From Microbispora catharanthi (GTDB lineage Bacteria; Actinomycetota; Actinomycetes; Streptosporangiales; Streptosporangiaceae), in the NCBI RefSeq assembly GCF_006334915.2, contig NZ_VDMA02000028.1:55525-119524 (forward strand): DNA of 64,000 bases. The letters are read 5' to 3'. The notes below the pieces were generated by a model. It made no database searches and was not told the origin of the DNA. It saw only the letters and a list, made by a program, of their open reading frames with translations. Both the position numbers and the translations under genes were made by a program. This document shows, piece after piece, positions 9,150-16,940 of the stretch; the stretch's first letter is position 1, and each line of letters starts with the position of its first letter.

Positions 9150-10169
9150 TCAGGCATCGGTCTTCCTCGCCTCGGGCAGCAGCACGACCTGACCCGCGTA
9201 GTTCAAGCCGGCGCCGAACCCGATCAGCAGGGCGGGGCCACCCGGCGGCGCCTTCTCCTCACGCAGCAACCTGTCCATGGCCGACGGGATGGAAGCCGCC
9301 GACGTGTTCCCCGCGGTCACCACGTCGGTGGCCACCGCCACGTGCGCGGGCAGACCGAGCAGGTCGGCCATGACTTCGATCATCCGCAGGTTCGCCTGGT
9401 GGGGGATGAACGCCGTCAGGTCGCCGACGCCGATCCCGGCCCGGTCCAGCGCGTGCCGCGCGGCGGGTACGGCGTACTCCACGACCCATCGGAACACCCT
9501 GCGCCCGTCCATCTTCATGGCGGGCCATTCCAGAGAGGGATCGTCCCTGAACTCGCCCCAGGTCGTGTTCATCCGCAACGCGCGGCGGGCCGAGCCGTCG
9601 GCCCACCGCACGACAGGGCCGATGCCGGGCTCGCCGGACGGCCCGACCACGACGGCGCCGGCGCCGTCGGCGAACATGAACGCGATGGTGCGGTCGGTGG
9701 GGTCGACGATGTCGGTCATCCGTTCCGCGGCGATCACCAGCACGTGCTTCGCACTGCCGGCCCTCACCAGGTCGCTTCCCACCGCGAGGGCGTGGCAGAA
9801 ACCCGCGCAGGCGGCCGAGATGTCGAAGCCCGCGGCATTGGCCGCGCCCAGCTCGTGCGCGACGACGACGGCGGCGGGCGGGGTCTGCACCAGATTGGAC
9901 ATGCTCGCCAGGACGACGCAATCGATCTCGTCGGCGGTGATGCCGGCGTGCTTGAGCGCCTCCTGCCCCGCCAGCACGGCCATGTCGCACAGGGTTTCGT
10001 CGGCGGCGGCGAACCGGCGGGTGCGGATGCCGGAGCGTGTCTCGATCCACTCCTCGGTCGAGTCGATCCGGCCGCACACCTCCTCATTGGACACAACGCG
10101 GCGGGGCCGGTACGTACCGACGCCGAGGATCCGGCTGTGCGTAGGCGTTGTCGTGCGCAGGTCGGCCAC
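9150..10169 (-). CDS. 3-oxoacyl-ACP synthase III (FabH-like)
   Basis: 339 residues of the KAS III family. The catalytic triad is complete: Cys121 in SAACAGFCHAL, His in IPHQANLRMIE, Asn in VTAGNTSAASIP. The intact triad argues for true decarboxylative condensation rather than the acyl-transfer-only variants (CerJ, ChlB6 class). GTG at 10169 is preceded by GGAAGGAG; a longer frame to 10274 would run through the SARP boxes. It is divergent from an acyl carrier protein gene, so it probably loads or extends an acyl group on that ACP, for example a polyketide starter unit. Confidence 0.88.
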   Translation of the reverse strand: MADLRTTTPTHSRILGVGTYRPRRVVSNEEVCGRIDSTEEWIETRSGIRTRRFAAADETLCDMAVLAGQEALKHAGITADEIDCVVLASMSNLVQTPPAAVVVAHELGAANAAGFDISAACAGFCHALAVGSDLVRAGSAKHVLVIAAERMTDIVDPTDRTIAFMFADGAGAVVVGPSGEPGIGPVVRWADGSARRALRMNTTWGEFRDDPSLEWPAMKMDGRRVFRWVVEYAVPAARHALDRAGIGVGDLTAFIPHQANLRMIEVMADLLGLPAHVAVATDVVTAGNTSAASIPSAMDRLLREEKAPPGGPALLIGFGAGLNYAGQVVLLPEARKTDA

Positions 10170-10214
10170 GGCATCTCCTTCCTCACTGGATGTCCCGCTC
10201 ACGGTCTCCGGCAC

Positions 10215-10298
10215 GACTCGAAACCGGCCGGAGCCGGGCTCGAACCACCGGGGCTCCGAGTTGGCTTCGACCACCGTTCGAGGGCGGCTGACGAGAGT
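10215..10298. promoter_or_regulatory. Bidirectional SARP-type promoter/operator region
   Basis: On the minus strand (toward KAS III) heptamers TCGAGCC (10243-10237), TCCGGCC (10232-10226) and TCGAGTC (10221-10215) start 11 bp apart, and an upstream pair TCGAAGC and TCGGAGC is also 11 bp apart. On the plus strand (toward the ACP) CCGAGTT, TCGACCA and TCGAGGG (10256, 10267, 10278) start 11 bp apart, followed by 8 bp and GAGAGT. This fits one SARP regulator switching on both operons. Confidence 0.6.
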
Positions 10299-10330
10299 GC
10301 GTGCAGCAGCGAAGGAAGGGAACCCGCCGA

Positions 10331-10597
10331 ATGAAGCAACTCACCGTCGCCAAGCTCAGGACCATCGTCGACGCCTGTGTGGGCACCGACGGCAGCACCA
10401 CCAGGGTCGACGACTCCGTTCTCGACACCAGGTGGGACGAGCTCGGCCTGGACTCCCTCGCGGTGTACGAGGTCGTGACCCGTCTGCAGGACGAGCTCGG
10501 AGTGAAGATCTCCGACGACGACATCGACACCTTCAGCACGCCCAGGTTGATGCTCGACTCGATCAACGGCCGGCTGGTCGAGCTCGCCGGTCCCTGA
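10331..10597 (+). CDS. Acyl carrier protein
   Basis: 88 residues, discrete ACP size. The phosphopantetheine site is the Ser in ELGLDSLAVYEVV, near residue 42, followed by the expected acidic helix (DELGVKISDDDID). A strong ribosome site GAAGGAAGGGAA precedes the ATG; an in-frame upstream start at 10301 is less likely. It is the first gene of the plus-strand operon and is divergent from the KAS III gene, which makes the two likely partners. It may also accept the acyl unit from the neighbouring E1 alpha/beta pair, as no E2 protein is visible. Confidence 0.9.
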   Translation: MKQLTVAKLRTIVDACVGTDGSTTRVDDSVLDTRWDELGLDSLAVYEVVTRLQDELGVKISDDDIDTFSTPRLMLDSINGRLVELAGP

Positions 10598-10633
10598 CCC
10601 TGCCCTTCGAGCCTGCGAGGACGGAGAAGCGCG

Positions 10634-11851
10634 ATGCGCGTGCTGGTCAATTCGATGGCACCGAGCCATTTCCTGCCGATGGTGCCGTTCACCTGGGCCC
10701 TGCGGGCCGCCGGCCACGAGGTGCTGTTCCTGGGATACGAGGAAACCGCGCACAGCGCCCACGAGGCCGGGATCCTCACCAGGCGGCTGTCCGGTGACGC
10801 CGGTTCGGTCGGGCGCTGGCGGCCGCCGGTGAAGAAGAAGGATCCTTTCTGGGCGCCGGGGTCCAAACAGGCACCGCCGCCTCCCCAGGACGCCCGGACG
10901 ACCGCGATCGCGGGCCGCTGGAAGGCCAGGATCGAAATCTTCATCGACGAGTACCTGGAGTTCGCCCAGGCGTGGTCGCCCGACGTGATCATGACGGATC
11001 CGATGGAGTTCAGCGGCCTGGTGGCCGCGGCCGCGCTCGACGTGCCGGGTGTCGTGCACAGGTGGGGCTTCGACGCGTTCACGTCGACCCTGCTGGAGCC
11101 GGCCAAGCACGCGCTGCGTGAAACGTGTGCGCGGCTCGGCGCGGAGAACGGCATGGCCGACCCCGCGCTGATCCTCGACCCGTGCCCGCCGAGCATGATG
11201 TCGTCGAACCTCGTCCCCGGCACGCCGGTCCGGTGGGTGCCGTACAACGGAACGGCCGGTGTCCCGGAGTGGGCCGTCAAGCGCGGCGCGGGCACCAGGA
11301 TCTGCATGTCGTTCGGCCTGTGGTCGGGCGAGGCACTGGCCCAGGGCGGTGACCTGCACGCGGTCATCGACGGGGTCCACGAGGCCGCCCGCGGGATGGA
11401 CGACGTCGAGGTTCTGCTGCTGGCCCCGGAGCAGTACCACGCCGATCTGGGGACCGTGCCGGACACGATCCGGGTCGTCGGCCAGTTGCCGGTGAGCGCC
11501 GTCATGCGGGACACCGACCTCCTGGTCCACCACGGCGGCGGTGGCGGGTCGCTGACCGCCTACGCCTACGGAGTTCCGCAGGTCGTGGTCGCGCAGGAAG
11601 GGCCGATGCTGGTCCAGGTCGGCGAAACGGTGGCGGAAAGCGGCGCGGGCCTGGGACTGGTCGAAGAGGCCGCCCGGGTCGACGTGGGCGCGATCAGAGA
11701 CGCGGTCACCGAAGTGCTGACCGAGCCCCGCTACCGCAAGGCGGCCGAGCGGGTCCGCGCCGAGATCGCCGCGACGCCGTCGCCGGCGGAGATCGTCCCC
11801 GTTCTCGAATCCCTTGTGGCTTCGAGAACTGTGGACTCGAAAACCACGTAG
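10634..11851 (+). CDS. Glycosyltransferase, GT1/GT-B family of secondary metabolism
   Basis: 405 residues, normal for macrolide and aromatic polyketide glycosyltransferases (EryCIII/DesVII-like fold). The N-terminal domain starts MRVLVNSMAPSHFLPMVPF, where the HFLPM loop contains the conserved histidine of the family. The nucleotide-sugar site is LLVHHGGGGGSLTAYAYGVPQVV near residue 300. It is expected to transfer the deoxysugar made by the surrounding genes. No P450-like auxiliary partner gene (DesVIII type) is seen, so it probably acts alone. Confidence 0.92.
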   Translation: MRVLVNSMAPSHFLPMVPFTWALRAAGHEVLFLGYEETAHSAHEAGILTRRLSGDAGSVGRWRPPVKKKDPFWAPGSKQAPPPPQDARTTAIAGRWKARIEIFIDEYLEFAQAWSPDVIMTDPMEFSGLVAAAALDVPGVVHRWGFDAFTSTLLEPAKHALRETCARLGAENGMADPALILDPCPPSMMSSNLVPGTPVRWVPYNGTAGVPEWAVKRGAGTRICMSFGLWSGEALAQGGDLHAVIDGVHEAARGMDDVEVLLLAPEQYHADLGTVPDTIRVVGQLPVSAVMRDTDLLVHHGGGGGSLTAYAYGVPQVVVAQEGPMLVQVGETVAESGAGLGLVEEAARVDVGAIRDAVTEVLTEPRYRKAAERVRAEIAATPSPAEIVPVLESLVASRTVDSKTT

Positions 11852-11867
11852 CCGGAAGGAGGAACGC

Positions 11868-12833
11868 GTGGAATCCGGTAAGCGGTTGCTGCGCGAGATG
11901 GTCCGGATCCGCTGCGTCGAAGAGGTACTGGCCGACCTCTACCGCGACGAGCAGGAGATGCGGACCCCGACCCATTTCTCCATCGGGCAGGAGGCCGTGG
12001 CGGTCGGGGTGTGCGCGGCCGCCGGGCCCGATGACGTGGCCTATTGCGGCCACCGCAGCCACGGACCGTACCTGGCCAAGGGCGGCGACCTGCGGGCCAT
12101 GGTCGCCGAGCTGTACGGCAAGGCCACCGGCTGCGCGGGCGGCCGGGGCGGGTCGGTGCACCTGACCTCTCCGGATACCGGGTTCATCGGCGCCACGGCG
12201 ATCCTGGCCGAGTCGATCTCCCTTGCCGTCGGCGCGGGGTGGGCGTTCGCACTCGAAGGGGCGCCCCGGGTCGCCATCACGTTCTTCGGCGACGGCGCCG
12301 CCGAGGAGGGCGCCTTCCACGAGGCGCTGAACTTCGCCGCGACGCAGCGGGCTCCGGTGCTGTTCGTCTGCGAGAACAACGGATACTCCATCTCGTCGCC
12401 GCTGCGGGCGCGTCAGCCGTACGGGACGACCATCTGGGAGCGGGCCCGCGGGTACGGCATGGCGTCCCGTCAGCTCGACGGCAACGACGTCTTCGCCGTG
12501 CACGCCGCGGCGCGGGAAGCCGTCGAATGGTGCCGGGACGGCAGGGGGCCGTACTTCCTGGAGCTGCGGACCTATCGCTGGCGCGAGCACGTCGGCCCGA
12601 ACTGGGACTACGACGAGGGCTATCGGACCAAGGCCGAGCTGGACTCCTGGATGGAGCGCTGCCCCATCAAGGTGGCCGCGGCCGGCCTCAGCGCGGCGCA
12701 CCCGGACATCGACGAGGAAGTCGCCGGCTGGCGGCGGGAGTTCCGCCAGGAGGTGCTCGACGCGGTGACCGCGGCCAAGGCCGACCCGTTCCCCGCGGTG
12801 GCGGACCTGCTGCAGGGCGCCTACGAGAGCTGA
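11868..12833 (+). CDS. ThDP-dependent dehydrogenase E1 component, alpha subunit
   Basis: 321 residues of the pyruvate/2-oxoacid dehydrogenase E1 alpha family. The ThDP-binding motif is FFGDGAAEEGAFHEALNFA followed by CENNGYSISS; the YCGHRSHGPYLAKG loop is also typical. GTG at 11868 has GGAAGGAGGA upstream. No E2 or E3 gene is adjacent, so this is not a complete catabolic complex. Similar E1 pairs in the avilamycin (AviB1/AviB2), kosinostatin and trioxacarcin clusters are proposed to add a two-carbon branch to a 4-keto deoxysugar, and the same role fits here between sugar genes. Confidence 0.88.
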   Translation: MESGKRLLREMVRIRCVEEVLADLYRDEQEMRTPTHFSIGQEAVAVGVCAAAGPDDVAYCGHRSHGPYLAKGGDLRAMVAELYGKATGCAGGRGGSVHLTSPDTGFIGATAILAESISLAVGAGWAFALEGAPRVAITFFGDGAAEEGAFHEALNFAATQRAPVLFVCENNGYSISSPLRARQPYGTTIWERARGYGMASRQLDGNDVFAVHAAAREAVEWCRDGRGPYFLELRTYRWREHVGPNWDYDEGYRTKAELDSWMERCPIKVAAAGLSAAHPDIDEEVAGWRREFRQEVLDAVTAAKADPFPAVADLLQGAYES

Positions 12834-12850
12834 CAAGGAGAGTCTCGAGG

Positions 12851-13888
12851 ATGCGCAAGCTCAAGTACCGGGAGGCCATCGGGGAGGCCACCGTCCAGTG
12901 CATGAAGGCCGATCCCCGGATCGTCCTGGCGGGCCAGAACGTCGACGACCACAAGGGCGGGCACGGAACCACCACCGACGCGTTCCGCGTATTCGGCCCG
13001 TCGCGGGTGCTGGACATCCCCAACTCCGAGAACGCCGTCGCCGGCATCGCGGTCGGCGCCGCGTCCATGGGGATGCGGCCGCTGGTGGTGCACGCGCGCG
13101 CCGACTTCATGTTCCTGGCCATGGACGGCCTGATCAACCTCGCGGCCAAATGGCGCTACATGTACGGCGACAAGGGCGGAGTGCCGGTCGTGATGCGCGG
13201 CATCGTCGGGCGGGGCTGGGGCCAGGGCGCGACCCACTCGCAGAACCTCCATTCCGTCTTCGGCCACTTCCCCGGCCTGTACGTCGCGACGCCCGCCAGT
13301 CCCGCGGACGCCAAGGGCCTGCTCGTGTCCGCGCTCCGCAACGAGACGCCTGTCGTGCTGCTGGAGAACCGAGGTCTGTACGAGATCGAGGGTGAGGTGC
13401 CGGAGAACCCGGAGCCGGTGCCCTTCGGCAAGGGCCGGATCGTCCGTACGGGCAGCGACGTGACCATCGTGGCGGCCTCGCTGATGGTCCAGGAGGCGGA
13501 ACGCGCCGCCGGGCTGCTCGCCGAGCAGGCGATCAGCGCCGAAGTGGTGGACGTGCGCAGCATCAGGCCGCTGGACGAGGCCATCATCTGCACGTCCGTG
13601 GCCAAGACCGGGCGGCTGGTCGTCGCGGACACGAGCTGGGCGCGCTACGGCCTCGCCGCGGAGGTCGCCGCCGTGGTCGCGGAGAACGTCCACGGCGCCT
13701 TGCTGGGCCCCGTCCGGCGCGTGACGTTGCCGGACAGCCCGGCCCCCGTCTCATGGCCGCTGGAAGAGGCGTTCCACCCGAATGCCCGGACGATCGCGGC
13801 CGCCTGCCTGGACGTGCTGGGCGGCGACCCGACCCTCCCGATGCGCGAGATGACCGACATCACCGCCGGTTTCGTCGGGCCGTACTGA
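12851..13888 (+). CDS. ThDP-dependent dehydrogenase E1 component, beta subunit
   Basis: 345 residues, transketolase-like pyrimidine domain then transketolase C-terminal domain. Typical segments are NSENAVAGIAVGAASMGMRPL, GRGWGQGATHSQNLHSVF and the C-terminal VVDVRSIRPLDEAII. It begins 17 bp after the alpha-subunit stop and would form the alpha2-beta2 E1 heterotetramer with it. The conserved acidic residue of the pyrimidine site is in PNSENA. The most likely substrate is a 2-keto donor whose C2 unit is passed to a sugar or to the nearby ACP; the choice cannot be made from sequence. Confidence 0.88.
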   Translation: MRKLKYREAIGEATVQCMKADPRIVLAGQNVDDHKGGHGTTTDAFRVFGPSRVLDIPNSENAVAGIAVGAASMGMRPLVVHARADFMFLAMDGLINLAAKWRYMYGDKGGVPVVMRGIVGRGWGQGATHSQNLHSVFGHFPGLYVATPASPADAKGLLVSALRNETPVVLLENRGLYEIEGEVPENPEPVPFGKGRIVRTGSDVTIVAASLMVQEAERAAGLLAEQAISAEVVDVRSIRPLDEAIICTSVAKTGRLVVADTSWARYGLAAEVAAVVAENVHGALLGPVRRVTLPDSPAPVSWPLEEAFHPNARTIAAACLDVLGGDPTLPMREMTDITAGFVGPY

Positions 13889-13906
13889 TTCAGGACGGGA
13901 GCTTCG

Positions 13907-14785
13907 ATGAAAGGCATCATCCTGGCCGGCGGGTCCGGCACCCGGCTGCACCCGATCACGCTCGCGGTGTCCAAACAGCTGCTGCCCGTCGGCGACAAGC
14001 CCATGGTCTACTACCCGCTCTCCGTGCTCATGCTCGCGGGAATCCGCGACATCCTTCTCATCTCCACTCCGATGGACCTGCCGCACTTCCGGCGGCTGCT
14101 GGGCGACGGCGCACACCTGGGGTTGCGGATCGACTATGCCGAGCAGGCCGAGCCCAACGGCCTGGCCGAGGCGTTCGTGATCGGCGCGGACCATGTCGGC
14201 GACGACAGCGTGACGCTGGTGCTGGGCGACAACATCTTCCACGGCCCGGCGTTCTCCGAGGTCCTGGCCAGGAACACCCGGGACGTGCGGGGCTGCGTGC
14301 TGTTCGGCTATCCGGTGCACGATCCCGAGCGATACGGGGTGGGGGAGAAGGACGCGCACGGCAACCTGGTCTCCATCGAGGAGAAGCCCGCTCGCCCCCG
14401 ATCCAACATCGCGATCACCGGGCTCTACATCTACGACAACGCCGTGGTGGACATCGCGAAGAATCTCCGGCCCTCGGCGCGGGGCGAGCTGGAGATCACC
14501 GACATCAATCAGCGATACCTCGAGCACGGCCGAGCCAAGCTCGTCGACCTCGGGCGGGGCTTCGCCTGGCTGGACACCGGCACGCCGGAGTCGCTGTTGC
14601 TGGCCGGTCAGTATGTGCAGACGCTCGAGAACCGCCAAGGCGTGCGGATCGCCTGCGTCGAAGAAGTGGCGCTGCGCATGGGGTTCATCACCGCACACGA
14701 GTGCTACGCGCTGGGCGAGCGGCTCGCGAATTCCAATTACGGCCAGTACATCATGACCATCGCCAAAGAACTCGCGGCCGTGTAG
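13907..14785 (+). CDS. rmlA: Glucose-1-phosphate thymidylyltransferase
   Basis: 292 residues, normal RmlA length. The nucleotide-binding signature GGSGTRLHPITLAVSKQLLP is at residues 8-27, followed by DKPMVYYPLS and the VLGDNIFHG metal/phosphate loop. It makes dTDP-glucose from dTTP and glucose-1-phosphate, the first step for every deoxysugar in this cluster. It is followed after 36 bp by rmlB in the same operon. Confidence 0.95.
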   Translation: MKGIILAGGSGTRLHPITLAVSKQLLPVGDKPMVYYPLSVLMLAGIRDILLISTPMDLPHFRRLLGDGAHLGLRIDYAEQAEPNGLAEAFVIGADHVGDDSVTLVLGDNIFHGPAFSEVLARNTRDVRGCVLFGYPVHDPERYGVGEKDAHGNLVSIEEKPARPRSNIAITGLYIYDNAVVDIAKNLRPSARGELEITDINQRYLEHGRAKLVDLGRGFAWLDTGTPESLLLAGQYVQTLENRQGVRIACVEEVALRMGFITAHECYALGERLANSNYGQYIMTIAKELAAV

Positions 14786-14821
14786 GACCCTTTCGTTCCG
14801 TTCGTACGCGGAGAGGACGTC

Positions 14822-15784
14822 ATGCGAATCCTGGTCACCGGCGCCGCCGGTTTCATCGGCTCGCACTATGTTCGAAACATTCTGGGCGGCGCGTTTCCCG
14901 GGCTGGAATCGGCCCGGGTGACCGCTGTGGACAAGCTGACGTACGCGGGCAACCGGGCCAACCTGCCGGACGAACATCCGCGGCTCACGTTCGTTCACGG
15001 CGACGTCTGTGATGCGGAACTGTTGCGCGAGTTGCTGCCCGGTCACGACGCGGTGGTCCACTTCGCCGCCGAATCCCACGTCGACCGTTCAATCGACTCC
15101 GCGTCCGCGTTCTTCCACACCAACGTCCTCGGCACGCAGACATTGCTGGAAGCCGTGCTCACCTGCGGTGTCGCGCGCGTGGTGCATGTCTCCACCGACG
15201 AGGTGTACGGGTCTATCAGCGACGGCGCCTGGACCGAGGAGGCGCCGCTGTTGCCCAACTCGCCTTACGCCGCCTCGAAGGCGAGTTCCGACCTCGTGGC
15301 CCGCGCGTATTGGCGCACTCACGGCGTGGACGTCTCCATTACCAGGTGCTCCAACAATTACGGCCCCCGGCAGCACCCCGAGAAACTCATTCCGCTGTTC
15401 GTCACGAACCTCCTGCGAGGCAGGAAGGTGCCCTTGTACGGCGACGGCGCCAACAGACGCGAGTGGATTCACGTCGAGGACCACTGCCGAGCCGTTCATC
15501 TGGTGCTGACGAAAGGCAGCGCCGGCGAGATCTACAACGTCGGCGGCGGCGCGGAGCACACCAATCTGGAAATCACCGAACGACTGCTGGACCTGTGCGG
15601 CGGCGACGCTTCCATGATCAAGCGGGTGGCGGACCGCAAGGGGCACGACAGCCGCTACGCACTGGACGACAGCAAGATCCGCCAAGCGCTCGGATATGAG
15701 CCGGCCGTCGACTTCGGCCGAGGCCTGGCCGAAACCGTCACCTGGTATCGCGCCAACCCCCACTGGTGGACGCCGCCGGCGTGA
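14822..15784 (+). CDS. rmlB: dTDP-glucose 4,6-dehydratase
   Basis: 320 residues of the RmlB class of extended SDR enzymes. Motifs: GAAGFIGSHYVRN at residues 7-19, HFAAESHVDRSI, STDEVYGSI with the catalytic Asp-Glu pair, SPYAASKASSDLVA with the Tyr-x3-Lys, and RCSNNYGPRQHPEKLIP. It converts dTDP-glucose to dTDP-4-keto-6-deoxyglucose, the substrate of the 2,3-dehydratase encoded in the divergent operon. It is the last gene before a strong terminator. Confidence 0.95.
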   Translation: MRILVTGAAGFIGSHYVRNILGGAFPGLESARVTAVDKLTYAGNRANLPDEHPRLTFVHGDVCDAELLRELLPGHDAVVHFAAESHVDRSIDSASAFFHTNVLGTQTLLEAVLTCGVARVVHVSTDEVYGSISDGAWTEEAPLLPNSPYAASKASSDLVARAYWRTHGVDVSITRCSNNYGPRQHPEKLIPLFVTNLLRGRKVPLYGDGANRREWIHVEDHCRAVHLVLTKGSAGEIYNVGGGAEHTNLEITERLLDLCGGDASMIKRVADRKGHDSRYALDDSKIRQALGYEPAVDFGRGLAETVTWYRANPHWWTPPA

Positions 15785-15816
15785 CCTGGCCGCGTCTCGG
15801 GCCTGCCTCTCGACGC

Positions 15817-15857
15817 CGGCGTCCGACCGGGTGAACCCCCAGGTCGGACGCCGTTTT
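15817..15857 (+). terminator. Rho-independent terminator of the plus-strand sugar operon
   Basis: A perfect 12-bp stem (15817-15828 with 15842-15853) is followed by TTTT, 33 bp after the rmlB stop. Confidence 0.85.
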
Positions 15858-16180
15858 GGCGGGCCGGGCGGAGAGCGTGGGCGTCGGACCCACGAAACCG
15901 GCCACCCGTGCCGCCGCGACGTTGCGGCGATCCCGCCGGCAGGCCGCCTCTCGTGATCGTCTTCCTCCGATCGCCGAAAAGTTTCGGAAGAGCTGCCGGT
16001 TGATTTAGGGCAGCAGGGAAGCCGACTCTCACGTGCCACGCGACCGACACCGCGCTGCCCGTGACCTTACGAGCGGTTTTGACCCCTTGACGTACCACAA
16101 GCGCGTTCCTATGGTCTGCATTACTTTCGTAATGTCACAGAAACTTTCGGGCATCCTCGTCGCCTGAAGATGGAGTCATC
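15858..16180 (+). promoter_or_regulatory. Upstream region of deacetylase/xylanase with CGAAA-TTTCG palindromes
   Basis: No gene is seen here. CCGAAA-AG-TTTCGG lies at 15974-15987, and a second near-copy ending in GAAACTTTCGG lies at 16139-16149, with ACTTTCG just upstream of that. Inverted repeats of the form CGAAA-TTTCG are known negative control sites of Streptomyces xylanase genes, which fits the xylanase that follows. Confidence 0.5.
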
Positions 16181-16888
16181 GTGGTCAACCGAAGCCGGCG
16201 CCCACGCGGGCCACGTCTTCTCGCAGTTCCACTGGCCGCGATAGGTCTGCTGCTGGGCATGGCGCGTCCGGCCCTGGCGGACGACCCGACCCCCACGGTC
16301 GTCGACTCGACCCGCGGCGGCGGGCTGTCGGTCGGCCTCACCTTCGACGACGGCCCGAATCCGCCCGACACGCTGCGCCTGCTCGGCGTGCTGCGCGAGC
16401 ACCACGTGAAGGCGGTCTTCTGCCTCTGGGGTGACCATGTACGGCAGCACCCGGAGGTCGTCCGGCGGATCGTCGCCGACGGGCACACACTGTGCAATCA
16501 CGGCATGCGCCACGACGACATGGCGGCCTGGCCGGCGGAGCAGATCCGCGCCGACCTGCTGGAGACGAGCGCCGCCATCCGCGCAGCGGTGCCGGGGGCG
16601 CGCATTCCGTACTTCCGAGCCCCGTACGGCAGTTGGGGGCGGACGCCGGCCGTCGCGGCCGATCTCGGCATGCAGGCGCTGGGCTGGCGTCTGGCCATCG
16701 GCGACTGGGAGCCGCCGGGCACCGCCGAGCTGATCCGCCGCCTGCGCGAAGGGATCACGCCGGGCGCGGTGGTCCTGATGCACGACGGCGGCGGAGACCG
16801 GAGCCAGACCGTCGACGCCGTCGACGCCGTCATCCCCGCGCTTCGGTCGGAGGGATGGCACCTGTCGCTGCCCGCCCGCCGGGGCTGA
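16181..16888 (+). CDS. Secreted polysaccharide deacetylase (NodB domain, CE4)
   Basis: 235 residues. An N-terminal signal peptide is clear: a basic start (NRSRRPRGPR), a hydrophobic core and the cleavage site ALA-DD near residue 34. The NodB motifs are present: TFDDGP (catalytic and metal Asp), NHGMRHDD (metal His pair), RAPYGSWG and a late LMHDGGG. Family members remove acetyl groups from xylan, chitin or peptidoglycan. The xylanase gene 52 bp downstream makes acetylxylan the best guess. Start is GTG at 16181. Confidence 0.88.
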   Translation: MVNRSRRPRGPRLLAVPLAAIGLLLGMARPALADDPTPTVVDSTRGGGLSVGLTFDDGPNPPDTLRLLGVLREHHVKAVFCLWGDHVRQHPEVVRRIVADGHTLCNHGMRHDDMAAWPAEQIRADLLETSAAIRAAVPGARIPYFRAPYGSWGRTPAVAADLGMQALGWRLAIGDWEPPGTAELIRRLREGITPGAVVLMHDGGGDRSQTVDAVDAVIPALRSEGWHLSLPARRG

Positions 16889-16940
16889 CCTGATCGCACC
16901 ACCCATCTCCCCCCGTTTCCCCCCAACCCGAGGAGTTCCC

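Noticed and set aside
9150..10169. KAS III as a CerJ-type sugar acyltransferase
   Set aside because: The Asn of the catalytic triad is present (AGNTSAAS), which favours a condensing enzyme.
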